A stretch of 64,000 nt of DNA from CAVQRC01 sp963715045 (GTDB taxonomy: Bacteria; Planctomycetota; Planctomycetia; Pirellulales; Lacipirellulaceae). The DNA lies in the NCBI GenBank assembly GCA_963715045.1, contig CAVQRC010000039.1:310001-374000 (forward strand), given 5' to 3'. The notes under the pieces were generated by a model. It made no database searches and was not told where the DNA came from. It saw only the letters and a program-made list of their open reading frames with translations. Shown in pieces: positions 52,391 through 60,592 of the stretch (position 1 is the stretch's first letter; each line of letters begins with the position of its first letter). The position numbers and the translations under genes were made by a program.

Positions 52391-52735
52391 CCGTGGGGCG
52401 AGCGGTGACGAGCCTCCGGCGAGTTGTCGCGTAGCCCACGGTCCCGCAATGTCGGCGCCGCAGCGGCAATCTCCGGCTCCGGACCGTCGGCGTGTTGCCC
52501 CAAGATGCCAAGAGAGATCTGCCTGAGTGGCCAGCTTTGCCGACCACGCAAGATCGGAATCGTTCGCGAAGCGCACGATCGCCACCAGGGCGCTCGTCAA
52601 TACGTCTGCTCGCACCGCACCCGACAGAGCCGCCACGATCAAGCCGTCGCGCCGCCCACGCGGCGTACGTAACCTAACCGTGGGTTCCGCGAGGGCTCGC
52701 CCGAGGCTCACCATCGCTCACCCACGGCAAAATAC
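52391..52735. mobile_element. 345-bp element with about 58-bp terminal inverted repeats
   Basis: 52391-52446 (TTAGCCGTGGGGCGAGCGGT...GTAGCCCACGGTC) and 52675-52735 (ACCGTGGGTTCCGCGAGGGC...CACCCACGGCAAAA) are imperfect inverted repeats. The centre has no ORF. The interval 52034-52390 between this and the preceding element has no gene; it contains CAGCTAGG direct repeats near 52199 and 52263 and an ACCGCC/GGCGGT stem. Confidence 0.7.
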
Positions 52736-52869
52736 TGCCGCCCCCTTCGGGAGCTGATCGCGCCGCGGCATTCCGTGCGCGCCGTTGACACCTCTTCTTT
52801 GTCCTATCCCGCCAAGGTGACGACCGTCGGCAGAATCTGCCCTTTCCGACAGATATACAAGTGTTCAAG

Positions 52870-52955
52870 TAGCCGGAGCGGGACTCGAACCCGCACGGGG
52901 GTTACCCCCCACTGGATTTTAAGTCCAGTGCGTCTGCCAATTCCGCCATCCGGCC
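52870..52955 (-). tRNA. tRNA-Leu (anticodon UAA)
   Basis: 86 nt on the minus strand. Acceptor GGCCGGA pairs with TCCGGCT, discriminator A at 52870, no encoded CCA. D-arm TGGCGGAATTGGCAGACGC, anticodon stem-loop CTGGACTTAAAATCCAG with anticodon TAA, a long variable arm (TGGGGGGTAACCCCCG) as in class II tRNAs, and T-arm GCGGGTTCGAGTCCCGC. All identity features of tRNA-Leu are present. Confidence 0.97.
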
Positions 52956-53079
52956 GGTTGACTGAGCGTGGGCGATCGTGGAATGCTGAGCCGTGTAGGC
53001 CCTTGGCTGCCGATCGCCGAACCGCCTGTTGTGTCCTCTCGGTATTTTGTGTCCTCTCGCTTTGTCGTGGCTTTCGAAA

Positions 53080-53568
53080 ATGGACTTTCTCGATTCCCCG
53101 GGCATTCTCGGGACCCGGGCGTCCCTGATGATGGACGTCGTTGTCCTGGCGATGGTGCTTGCCCTGCCGGTGCTCGCCGTGAGCATCTATCTCGTAAAGT
53201 ATCGCCGTAACTACGTCGCCCACAAGCGGATTCAGCTGGTACTCGGGATCACACTCGGGATCGCGGTGCTGCTATTCGAAGTACACGTCCGACTGCACGG
53301 GTGGACAGAGCGGGCGATTACCGCGAGCCGGCCCGAGATACCGGCCGGGTTGTGGTCGCTGCTGGCGGTCCACGTGTGCCTGGCGGTCTCCACGACGGGA
53401 CTGCTGGCGATCACGATCGTTCAGGGCCTGCGGAGTATCCCCAACCCGCCGCGGCCCTGTGCGTACAGTCCGCGGCACCGGGTGTGGGGGAGGGTCACGG
53501 CAACCGGGCTGATGTTGACCTCGGTCACGGGGTGGATCTTCTATTGGATTGCGTTTGTGGCAGGATGA
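53080..53568 (+). CDS. DUF420 membrane protein
   Basis: ATG 53080 (MDFLDSPGILGTRASLMMDV), 162 residues, four to five helices: LMMDVVVLAMVLALPVLAVS, RIQLVLGITLGIAVLLFEVH, LLAVHVCLAVSTTGLLAITI and a final SVTGWIFYWIAFV. Conserved histidines near helices 2 and 3 (HKRIQ, VHVRLHG, VHVCLA) fit DUF420, a CtaM/COX15-associated family in respiratory-oxidase biogenesis. No oxidase genes are nearby. Convergent with leuA, 11 bp apart. Confidence 0.85.
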   Translation: MDFLDSPGILGTRASLMMDVVVLAMVLALPVLAVSIYLVKYRRNYVAHKRIQLVLGITLGIAVLLFEVHVRLHGWTERAITASRPEIPAGLWSLLAVHVCLAVSTTGLLAITIVQGLRSIPNPPRPCAYSPRHRVWGRVTATGLMLTSVTGWIFYWIAFVAG

Positions 53569-53579
53569 TCCTCGCCCCT

Positions 53580-55124
53580 TTATCCCCCGGCGGCCTCCGC
53601 GGCTTCGCTGAGCACGATGCGGTTGACGGCCGTGAGAATCGCGTGGACGGTGGCTTCGACCGTATCGGTCGACGTGCCGCGACCGCGGAACAGTTGGCCG
53701 TCGTGCTCGACTTCGAGCGTGACCTCGCCGAGGGCGTCGTGGCCGAGGGTCGCGCTGCGGACCTGGTAATCGGTGCATCGCAGCTTGATGCCCGTGATTC
53801 GCTCGGTCGCCAGAAACGCGGCGTCGATCGGGCCATCGCCGTCTTCGAGCTCTTCGGAGAGTTCCTGGTTGCCGCGGGCAAGCGTCAGCTTGACGCGTGG
53901 TTTGCGTCCACTGCCTGAAGCGGCTTCCCAACTGACGAGGTTCCACTCCTCTTTCGGCAGGCCGCGGATCTCTTCGCGAATCAGGGCCGCGATGTCGCCG
54001 TCGTAAATCTCCTTTTTCTTGTCGGCCAGCCGCTTGAAGGCCTCGAACACACGCTGCAACTGCTCGCCTGAAAGCGAATAGCCGAGGACGCGGGCCCGGT
54101 CGGCAAGCGCCGCGCGACCACTGTGTTTTCCCAGCACGAGATCTGTCTTGACGAAGCCCACGTCTTCGGGCCGCATGATCTCGTACGTGGTTCGCTCTTT
54201 GAGCATCCCGTCCTGGTGAATGCCGGCTTCGTGAGCAAATGCGTTGCGGCCGACGATCGCCTTGTTCCGCTGGACCTGCATCCCCGTAATACTCGAGACG
54301 AGCCGGCTCGTCGGCACGAGCCGGGTGGTATTGATCCCCGTGTCGGCTCCGTACAGGTCGCGGCGAACGCGCAGCGCCATGACGACTTCTTCGAGTGAGC
54401 AGTTACCCGCTCGTTCGCCGATGCCGTTAATCGTGCACTCAATCTGGCCGGCCCCGTGCTGGACGGCCGCCAGACTGTTCGCGACGGCCAGGCCCAGATC
54501 GTTGTGGCAGTGCACGCTGATCACCGCCTGGTCGATGTTCGTAACCCGCTCGCGGAGCGTGCGGATCACGTGGGCGAAGTGCTCAGGGGTGGCGTAGCCG
54601 ACCGTGTCGGGAATGTTGACGGTCGTGGCACCGCACTCGATCGCCGCCGAAACGACGTCACAGAGAAACTCCAGTTCGGTGCGGGCGGCGTCCTCGGGCG
54701 AGAACTCGATGTTATCACAGAGGGATCGGGCGCAGGTCACGCCGTCGACGGACCTGCGGATGATCTCGTCCTTGGTCATCTTGAGTTTGAATTCGCGATG
54801 GATCGCACTCGTGGCGAGGAACACGTGAATCCGGACGTCGTCACCCTGCTTGAGCGCTTCCCAGGCACGGTGGATGTCCTGTTCGTGGCAGCGGGCGAGA
54901 CCGCAGATCGTCGCGCCCGGGACGGACTGGCTGATGGCAGTCACGGCCTCGAAATCGCCGTCGGAGGTGATCGGGAAGCCGGCCTCGATGACATCGACGC
55001 CGAGATCGACCAGGGCCCGGGCCATCTCGAGCTTCTCGCTGAGGTTCATGCTGAAGCCGGGGGATTGCTCGCCATCGCGGAGCGTGGTGTCGAAGATCGT
55101 GATTTTGCGGGATTCGTCGGACAT
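53580..55124 (-). CDS. leuA: 2-isopropylmalate synthase
   Basis: ATG 55124 (MSDESRKITIFDTTLRDGEQ), 514 residues, intact. First step of leucine synthesis: 2-oxoisovalerate + acetyl-CoA to 2-isopropylmalate. TTLRDGEQSPG and SVHCHNDLGLAVANSLA carry the catalytic and metal ligands; NGIGERAGNCSLEEVVMAL follows the barrel. The C-terminal LeuA regulatory domain (YQVRSATLGHDALGEVTLEV; GRGTSTDTVEATVHAILTAV) for leucine feedback is complete. Transcription appears controlled by the upstream leader (55192-55320). Other leu genes are not adjacent; a LeuB-like gene lies at 62175. Confidence 0.96.
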   Translation of the reverse strand: MSDESRKITIFDTTLRDGEQSPGFSMNLSEKLEMARALVDLGVDVIEAGFPITSDGDFEAVTAISQSVPGATICGLARCHEQDIHRAWEALKQGDDVRIHVFLATSAIHREFKLKMTKDEIIRRSVDGVTCARSLCDNIEFSPEDAARTELEFLCDVVSAAIECGATTVNIPDTVGYATPEHFAHVIRTLRERVTNIDQAVISVHCHNDLGLAVANSLAAVQHGAGQIECTINGIGERAGNCSLEEVVMALRVRRDLYGADTGINTTRLVPTSRLVSSITGMQVQRNKAIVGRNAFAHEAGIHQDGMLKERTTYEIMRPEDVGFVKTDLVLGKHSGRAALADRARVLGYSLSGEQLQRVFEAFKRLADKKKEIYDGDIAALIREEIRGLPKEEWNLVSWEAASGSGRKPRVKLTLARGNQELSEELEDGDGPIDAAFLATERITGIKLRCTDYQVRSATLGHDALGEVTLEVEHDGQLFRGRGTSTDTVEATVHAILTAVNRIVLSEAAEAAGG

Positions 55125-55191
55125 GTCAGTCGCTAGTACCGAAGTGGTGAAGTGGGCTGTCGCCGGAAGATCGAACACGAAACAGGTGCAC

Positions 55192-55217
55192 AAAAAAACC
55201 CAAGGCGGGGCCTTGGG
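55192..55217 (-). terminator. Intrinsic terminator (attenuator) upstream of leuA
   Basis: On the minus strand CCCAAGGC-CCC-GCCTTGGG forms a perfect 8-bp stem followed directly by seven T. It sits 67 bp before the leuA start and 40 bp after the leader-peptide stop, so it would end transcription before leuA unless prevented. Confidence 0.85.
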
Positions 55218-55320
55218 AACCTGGCGTGATCGGTGCGGCGGAGCGCGTCACGAGTCCCTAAGGCCACGCCTTGGGTAGAGAGAGCAAGAGCAGTCCGAGA
55301 TGGGTGGAAACTGGCTTCAT
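55218..55320 (-). promoter_or_regulatory. Leucine attenuator leader (alternative hairpins 1:2, 2:3, 3:4)
   Basis: The leader RNA holds CCCAAGGC (segment 1, inside the leader-peptide codons), GCCTTAGGG (segment 2, spanning the leader stop codon), CCCAAGGC (segment 3) and GCCTTGGG (segment 4, in the terminator). 1:2, 2:3 and 3:4 can each pair. A ribosome stalled at the Leu codons would cover segment 1, favour 2:3 and prevent the terminator. This is the classical attenuation logic, inferred from sequence alone. Confidence 0.75.
55258..55320 (-). CDS. leuL: Leucine leader peptide, 20 codons
   Basis: ATG at 55320 to TAG at 55258 encodes MKPVSTHLGLLLLSLPKAWP. Six of its 20 residues are Leu, five within residues 10-15 and four of them consecutive, encoded by CTG CTC TTG CTC and CTA nearby. 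The stop codon falls in segment 2 of the hairpin region. No strong Shine-Dalgarno is visible. The gene is far too small for ordinary gene finding; the support is its composition, position and linkage to the terminator before leuA. Confidence 0.8.
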   Translation of the reverse strand: MKPVSTHLGLLLLSLPKAWP

Positions 55321-55484
55321 CGCGTTGAAAGCGGAGGTTCTAAGGATGCGGGCCGACGACGGCGTGCACTCTACCGGAGGCGGTAGCGAGCGTCAAGGTT
55401 CGCGCGATGCGTGGGTGACTGGCAGAGCATGGGAGTCGCCGTTGGTGTACGGGACCATTCTGACCTAGAATCGTCGATGCGTTC

Positions 55485-55766
55485 GTGAAGGAGGTTTCGG
55501 CAGGAGTGGTCACGGTGAAGGGAACGAATCTGGACGTGGTCAGCGGAGGCGGGGAGACACCGCGTCGGCCGATCAGCGACATGCAGCGGTCACTCGAAGG
55601 GCGGCCTTTTCTGGGGGTGCATTTCGCCTGCTGCGACATTTATCGCCGCGTCTATCTGGATGCCAACCAGACCGGCTACACGGGCCGGTGCCCGAAATGC
55701 GGCCAGACGGTGCGGTTTCAAATCGGCGAGGGCGGAACCCCGGCGAGGTTTTTCCGGGCCGAGTGA
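55485..55766 (+). CDS. Small zinc-ribbon-like protein
   Basis: 93 residues. The conserved-looking part is GRPFLGVHFACCDIYRRVYL followed by TGYTGRCPKCGQTVRFQIG. Two cysteine pairs (CC and CPKC) suggest a zinc ribbon. An internal ATG at 55581 is an alternative start. Proteins with a CxxYxRVY...GRCPKCG layout are common in planctomycetes without known function. Divergent from leuA. Confidence 0.7.
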   Translation: MKEVSAGVVTVKGTNLDVVSGGGETPRRPISDMQRSLEGRPFLGVHFACCDIYRRVYLDANQTGYTGRCPKCGQTVRFQIGEGGTPARFFRAE

Positions 55767-56146
55767 CAGGCCGAGCAACCGCGGCCGCTGCCAGCATCGA
55801 TTCCACCCCGGGATCCAATGGTGATTTCAAAGGCACGAAGGCTTCGCACCCGCAACTGCGTTCCGGCACCCGCGCCGAGTGGGTGCATCAACGGGCTTGT
55901 TGGTGTCGGGGAAGCGGCCCGGCTTCGAATGACTAAGGACTAATGACTAAGGAATTCCCAATGACGAATTCCCAACAAAAAGTGGCCCGACGACCCATCA
56001 AAGACCCCTGGGGTAGATCGTTTCCCTCGTTTTCCCTATCCTCCTGCCCCCGCGTATTTAGAGCCGATCCCAAACCTGGCTTCAGCCACCGAATTCCCCG
56101 GCCGTGGGAAACGTCCGCGTAGGTTTTGGGACAGGTTGTTAGAACC
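55767..56146. other. Non-coding interval with a repeat B copy
   Basis: About 380 bp without a credible gene. Includes short direct repeats GACTAAGGACTAATGACTAAGGAATTCCCAATGACGAATTCCC (about 55930-55975) and repeat B at 56060-56133. Confidence 0.6.
56060..56133 (-). repeat. Repeat family B, copy 4
   Basis: AGAGCCGATCCCAAACCTGG...CCCCGGCCGTGGG...GGTTTTGGGACAG, reverse orientation relative to 23721. It ends 13 bp before the next gene's GTG start. Confidence 0.8.
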
Positions 56147-56698
56147 GTGAGTCGCTCCGGAAAAAAACGAGCCGCCAAGACAGGAGCCGATGCCTTGCTC
56201 GACTTCGAAATTCAGCGCTGCACAAGGAAGTGCGCCGCCACGGGGCGGGCGTTCGAACCGGGCGAGGCGTTCTACTCGGTACTGCAACCACGGGACGGCC
56301 AGGTCGAACGGCTCGACTATGGCGAAGACGCCTGGGAAGGGCCACCTGAGAACGCGGTGGGCTGGTGGAAATCGGCAATGCCCGGTCGCCACACCAACCG
56401 GCTAAGCTGGGCCCCTAACGACGTGATGCTCGATCTGTTTCTCCGCTGGGCCGACGATCCAGACCGCCGCGAAATCCGCTACGTTCTCGCCCTGTTGCTG
56501 GTTCGCAGAAGGGTGATGCGGCTCGAGGAGACCGTCCCTCACGACGACGACGAACACCATGGCGGCGAGGAGTTGCTGGCCGTCTATTGCCCACGGCGAG
56601 ACGAAGCGTATCAAGTGCCCGTGGCGATACCCGATCCAGATCACGCCGTGGCGATTCAGGACGAACTCGCCCAACTGCTACTCGCCCGAGCGGCTTAG
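56147..56698 (+). CDS. Conserved hypothetical cytosolic protein
   Basis: A GTG start at 56147 (VSRSGKKRAAKTGADALLDF) is preferred to the ATG at 56126, which lies in repeat B. 183 residues. EIQRCTRKCAATGRAFEPGE, FYSVLQPRDGQVERLDYGED, GWWKSAMPGRHTNRLSWAPN and YVLALLLVRRRVMRLEETVP look like ordered segments. Two cysteines near the N-terminus (CTRKCAATG) could bind metal. I recognise it as planctomycete-typical but know no function. Co-directional with the next lipoprotein-like gene, 26 bp away. Confidence 0.75.
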   Translation: MSRSGKKRAAKTGADALLDFEIQRCTRKCAATGRAFEPGEAFYSVLQPRDGQVERLDYGEDAWEGPPENAVGWWKSAMPGRHTNRLSWAPNDVMLDLFLRWADDPDRREIRYVLALLLVRRRVMRLEETVPHDDDEHHGGEELLAVYCPRRDEAYQVPVAIPDPDHAVAIQDELAQLLLARAA

Positions 56699-56724
56699 CG
56701 GACCGCGGCCAAGGATGGCACTGT

Positions 56725-57684
56725 ATGGATCCGATAGCGTCCCACCCGCGTGCCTCGACACGACCCGCCACCGCCGTCGCGATCACGCTGATCTGCTTCG
56801 CGAGCTCGGGAGCGACATGCGTCCGCCCCTGGGTCGCCAATCAGCCACCGCCGCCCCAGGTCCTCGCGGCGGGGGCCACCGTCGACGAAATCATCACCGC
56901 GGTGCATGCCAACACCACGCGAATCTCGTCCGTGCTGACCGACGATGCGACGATTTCCATCGCTGGGGTCTCCCCAATGGGCACCCCCCCGCTCGTCGGC
57001 AGGATCGCGATTCAGCCCGCTCGCCGCTTGCGACTAACGGCCGGGACGCGATTCCTGGGCACTGAAGTCGATCTTGGCAGCAACGACGAGCTGTTTTGGC
57101 TGTGGGTTAAACGTAACGATCCGCCCGCCGTCTACTTCGCCCGACATGACCAGTTTCCCTACAGTCCAGCGGCTCAGCAATTGGGCATCGAACCGAGCTG
57201 GCTGATCCAGGCGCTGGGCATGACCACCTTCGATATCAACGAGATCCACAATGGCCCGACCACGCGTCCTGATGGATCACTCGAGATTCGCTCGACCTGG
57301 CAATCGCCGAGGGGACAGATGACCCGGCTCAGCGTCATCGATGGTGCGACCGCGCTCGTCAAGGAGCAGCATATGTTCGATGCCAATGGAACGCTCATCG
57401 GCTCGGCAATTGCCCGGAGTCACCGTTACTTTCCGGAGCATCAGGCCTCGTTGCCACAGGTGATTGAGATTCAGTGGCCGGCGAACCGGCTGACACTGAC
57501 GGTCAACATGGGCCATGTCCTGCTCAATCAGAGTTCAGTTGGAATGGAAACGCTGTTTCAAATGCCCACCTTCGGCGGCGAGGAGCGGATCGATTTAGCC
57601 GGTCACGGGCCACGGCCGCCGGGTGTCTCGCCTCCGACTTCCCCTGCCGGGCCGCTGAGCCGAAGGAATCGTCCCAGGACTTGA
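56725..57684 (+). CDS. Envelope lipoprotein-like protein (LolB/DUF4292-like)
   Basis: ATG 56725 (MDPIASHPRASTRPATAVAI), 319 residues. A hydrophobic segment ends ICFASSGATC, resembling a lipobox. The mature part reads VDEIITAVHANTTRISSVLT, RIAIQPARRLRLTAGTRFLG, ELFWLWVKRNDPPAVYFARH and QWPANRLTLTVNMGHVLLNQ, an outer-membrane-lipoprotein-type beta barrel with half-open fold. The C-terminal tail is Pro-rich. Role in lipid or lipoprotein handling is inference from fold only. Confidence 0.7.
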   Translation: MDPIASHPRASTRPATAVAITLICFASSGATCVRPWVANQPPPPQVLAAGATVDEIITAVHANTTRISSVLTDDATISIAGVSPMGTPPLVGRIAIQPARRLRLTAGTRFLGTEVDLGSNDELFWLWVKRNDPPAVYFARHDQFPYSPAAQQLGIEPSWLIQALGMTTFDINEIHNGPTTRPDGSLEIRSTWQSPRGQMTRLSVIDGATALVKEQHMFDANGTLIGSAIARSHRYFPEHQASLPQVIEIQWPANRLTLTVNMGHVLLNQSSVGMETLFQMPTFGGEERIDLAGHGPRPPGVSPPTSPAGPLSRRNRPRT

Positions 57685-57846
57685 TTTCGCACCGGGTGCT
57701 TCCACGCCGATCGACTTTGACGCGATGGCGGCGGATCAGAATCCCCGCAAGTGAGCAACGGCACTCCGCGAGAGGGGACGTTTCCCTGGAATGCCCAGCC
57801 GGAAGTACGCCTTCGCAGCGTGCCTCGGGCGGTAACCAGAGGCGGT

Positions 57847-58422
57847 TCAAGAACTGGCCGGTTGATCGGCACCGAGGTGGCGCATCTTGAGGCGTGCCCG
57901 ACTCAGGACGGGGCCAACGCTGCCGGTCGGCATGCCAACCGTTTCGCTGATCTCCTGGTAAGTCTTTCCTTCCAGGTGGTAAAGCCGGACGACGTCGGCC
58001 TCGGGACCATCGAGTCGCTGCAGCAGGTTTTCGACCTCATCGCGATCGCTGATCCGCTGGATATCCTGGTCTCCCTGTGCTGCCGCGTGCGTCAGACCGG
58101 CGTCGAGGGTTGTCGTCGGGCGACTGTCGACGAGCTTGGAAACCACGACCCGTCGTGCAACCACGGTCAGATAGGTTGCCAGGCTACTGCGGCCGCGAAA
58201 ATTACGCAGCACGGCCTGATCGTTCTTGACGATTTCCAGGAACACGTCGGCCACCAGATCGTCGCGATCGGCGGCCGAAATCCGAATGGAGCGGCAGGCG
58301 GACGTATGGTTTACGACGTGGACCACGAGGCCCATGTAGCGGTCAACGAAGTCTTCCCACGCTCGATGCTGGTAAGAAAGGCAACGATCCAGGAGATTTC
58401 GATCGATTTCCGAGAGTGCCAC
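57847..58422 (-). CDS. ECF-type RNA polymerase sigma factor
   Basis: A GTG start at 58422 (VALSEIDRNLLDRCLSYQHR) is preferred over the ATG at 58473. About 191 residues. Region 2: WEDFVDRYMGLVVHVVNHTS and DRDDLVADVFLEIVKNDQAV. Region 4: LDGPEADVVRLYHLEGKTYQ, EISETVGMPTGSVGPVLSRA, a helix-turn-helix. No anti-sigma factor gene follows. Target genes unknown. The C-terminus ends GADQPASS. Confidence 0.9.
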   Translation of the reverse strand: MALSEIDRNLLDRCLSYQHRAWEDFVDRYMGLVVHVVNHTSACRSIRISAADRDDLVADVFLEIVKNDQAVLRNFRGRSSLATYLTVVARRVVVSKLVDSRPTTTLDAGLTHAAAQGDQDIQRISDRDEVENLLQRLDGPEADVVRLYHLEGKTYQEISETVGMPTGSVGPVLSRARLKMRHLGADQPASS

Positions 58423-58473
58423 TGGTGCGTAACCTCTTTTCGGGCATGACCCGCGGCATCCCATGACAGACAC

Positions 58474-59013
58474 AAGCGGTCACTTGGTGCAGACAAGGTG
58501 CACAGTTGTCTAGATGTTGAACACCCCGGTAATGCCGACTGTGAAAATCCGCCACTAAAAACCAATGTGGCCCAACCCTGACCTACGATGCATCCACGGA
58601 ATCAAAGTGGATTCGGTGGTCCGTCAGGGCAATCTTCTGACCAAGCTAAAGCCAATCTTAGACAGAACCTACGTTCGGAGCAAGATTGGCGCGAAGGGCC
58701 GCTTGACACTCCTGAGGGCCAGCACTACGATTTCACACCCGTCGATTCTTTTTGCCGAGAAAGTCGTTCTGCCGCAAGAACTTGACGCCATTGATCGATA
58801 CTTCAGAAAATAGGGCTGATCCGCTGGATTTCGCATCCGATCAAGCGGGTCACTGGCGGGATTCCTGAAGTTCGCCCACGCTGCTGAGGAACCTGATTTT
58901 TCTCGATTTGCCGGTTTCATCCAGACTGATTTGTGGCCTTTGAGGACACTTCGTCCCCGGTGCTGGCGGGCTCGGAGGCCAAACCACTGCTCGATTTGAG
59001 GAGACGTTGCTCG
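58474..59013. other. Intergenic region between the sigma factor and ferredoxin genes
   Basis: About 540 bp. A short ORF (58565-58813, ending DAIDRYFRK) has no recognisable domain or ribosome site. The right end holds the ferredoxin ribosome site (GAGGAGA about 11 nt before its ATG). Nothing else supported. Confidence 0.5.
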
Positions 59014-59292
59014 ATGACTCATGTCGTATGTGAGCCTTGCTTTGACTGCAAATACACCGACTGCGTAGTGGTGTGCCCCGTCGAATGTTTCTACGAGGGC
59101 GAACGCATCCTCTACATTCATCCTGATGAGTGCATTGACTGTGAGGCATGCGTACCGGAATGTCCGGTCGAAGCGATTTTCCACGAGGATAATGTGCCGG
59201 AAGAATGGAAAGGGTTCATCGAGCTGAATGCCGAGATGGCCCCGAAATGCGAAGTCATTACCGAGCAGAAGCCTCCGCTCGCCGACTCCTGA
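59014..59292 (+). CDS. fdxA: 7Fe-8S ferredoxin, FdxA type
   Basis: ATG 59014 (MTHVVCEPCFDCKYTDCVVV), 92 residues, intact, with a GAGGAG ribosome site. Cysteines CEPC...DC...CPVEC and the canonical CIDCEACVPECPVEAI supply the [3Fe-4S] and [4Fe-4S] clusters; NVPEEWKGFIELNAEMAPKC is the usual FdxA tail. Cytosolic electron carrier. Partner not identifiable from context. Confidence 0.95.
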   Translation: MTHVVCEPCFDCKYTDCVVVCPVECFYEGERILYIHPDECIDCEACVPECPVEAIFHEDNVPEEWKGFIELNAEMAPKCEVITEQKPPLADS

Positions 59293-59831
59293 GAAGATCT
59301 CACGGTCGGCCGGTACATGGAGCGGGAAGTAGGCTCAACTGGTCAAACTCCCCCGGGCCATGCGAGCCCCCCGGGCCGTGCGAGATTTAAGACGCGCGAG
59401 ACGTAAACCACCGCAAGGACGTGTCCAATCCGGTCGGCGTCGCCCGCCGCGATATGATCCCCGGGGAGAGATGATCCCCGGGGAGAGGCGCGATAAGGTT
59501 CGCACCTGGGCCCCCATCGGACCCCTCGTTGATCTAGACCTTTTCGGTGGATTCCCGGCGTCCAGTTACGGGAGCCGGCGGTAACGGCCCTCGGGATAAA
59601 TGCGACTCCTCTCCCCCGCAGGTTTGCTGCTGAGTGCCGTGTTTAGCCCGTTCACGTAAAGCCGGCAGAGCTGTTGGGCACCGAGGGCAGGTGTATAACC
59701 AGTGCGCGGCCGACCAGATTCACCCTCCCATGGATACGTGAGCGGCAACTTGTGTAGAACAACATGGCCGGCTCACCCGTCCCGACGGACCTCGAGGATC
59801 GGATTGGTCTCTGAACTGCCTCAGATCCACT
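59293..59831. other. Intergenic region with a tandem 17-bp repeat and a shared motif
   Basis: ATGATCCCCGGGGAGAG occurs twice in tandem at 59454-59487 around a GATCCCCGGGGA palindrome. GGGCC-rich palindromes lie near 59350-59385. The 16-bp ACTTGTGTAGAACAAC at 59748-59763 is identical to 15231-15246. No gene seen in this 540-bp stretch. Confidence 0.65.
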
Positions 59832-60467
59832 TCACGCCAAATCGACGGTCCAGTACGCGGCTTCGACAAACGTCTTCCAGCTTGCGTATTTAGGGTTGCC
59901 GAGCTTGATCGTGAGCAACGGGCTGCGTTTTGGCTGCACCGGTTTCTTGATGAGCTTCATCCGCGCCTCGTCCGGGGTACGCCCCCCCTTCTTCACATTG
60001 CACTTCACGCATGCGCAGACGACGTTGCTCCAGGTCGTCTGACCGCCTCGGCAGGTCGGCACGATGTGGTCGATGCTCAGCTCGCTTCCCGGAAATCTTT
60101 TGCCACAATACTGGCATTTTCCCTCGTCTCGGGCGAACACATTACGGCGATTGAGCCGCACCCGCTGCCGGGGAACGCGGTCGTAGTCAAACAACCGCAG
60201 GATCCGCGGCGCTTGGATTTCGAAGTTCACGCTGCGAATCCAGTCGTCGTGTGGCTCGCGTTCGTCGAATTGAACCTTCAGCTCACTGATTTCTCGCCAG
60301 CTCTGGAAGTCATAGTTCGCGTATTGGCCGTTCTCCCAATGAATGACTTCGGCAAGTTCACGAAACAGCAGGCTGAAAGCACGCCGCACGTTAATGACAT
60401 GAATCGCCATGTACTGGCGGTTGAGCACCAGAACGCTCGAACTGAGTGCAGTTGCGTGAGAGGTCAT
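59832..60467 (-). CDS. HNH endonuclease-family protein
   Basis: ATG 60467 (MTSHATALSSSVLVLNRQYM) is preferred; an upstream ATG at 60500 is also in frame. 211 residues. LVLNRQYMAIHVINVRRAFS and FELAEVIHW-like RELAEVIHWENGQY are the N-terminal signature of this widely conserved group. The HNH core is CQYCGKRFPGSELSIDHIVP and WSNVVCACVKCNVKKGGRTP with two CxxC zinc pairs. Housekeeping rather than mobile in most bacteria; role unknown. Confidence 0.88.
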   Translation of the reverse strand: MTSHATALSSSVLVLNRQYMAIHVINVRRAFSLLFRELAEVIHWENGQYANYDFQSWREISELKVQFDEREPHDDWIRSVNFEIQAPRILRLFDYDRVPRQRVRLNRRNVFARDEGKCQYCGKRFPGSELSIDHIVPTCRGGQTTWSNVVCACVKCNVKKGGRTPDEARMKLIKKPVQPKRSPLLTIKLGNPKYASWKTFVEAAYWTVDLA

Positions 60468-60530
60468 CATCCAGCTGCTAACGATGTTGAGAAAGGTCAA
60501 TCCGCAAGTGAACTTCCTGAGAAACTCTCA

Positions 60531-60592
60531 GAGCCGATCCCAAATCTGCCTTCAGCAATCGAAATCCCCGGCCGTGGGACAAGTTCACTGAG
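60531..60592 (-). repeat. Repeat family B, copy 5 (shortened)
   Basis: GAGCCGATCCCAAATCTGCC...GAAATCCCCGGCCGTGGGAC...AAGTTCACTGAG. Reverse orientation; the far end diverges from ATCCCAAAAC and instead resembles the 63262 copy. Upstream of the HNH gene. Confidence 0.75.

Noticed and set aside
51627..52735. Integron attC array after the intron
   Set aside because: GGCTAAC-like ends are present, but there is no integrase, no repeated attC cores, and the arms are simple inverted repeats.
55192..55320. T-box riboswitch before leuA
   Set aside because: No T-box sequence (TGGN'CCGCG-type) or specifier loop is visible; the Leu-rich leader ORF explains the hairpins better.
58565..58813. 82-codon ORF between the sigma factor and ferredoxin genes
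   Set aside because: No ribosome site, no motif, and other frames are equally open.
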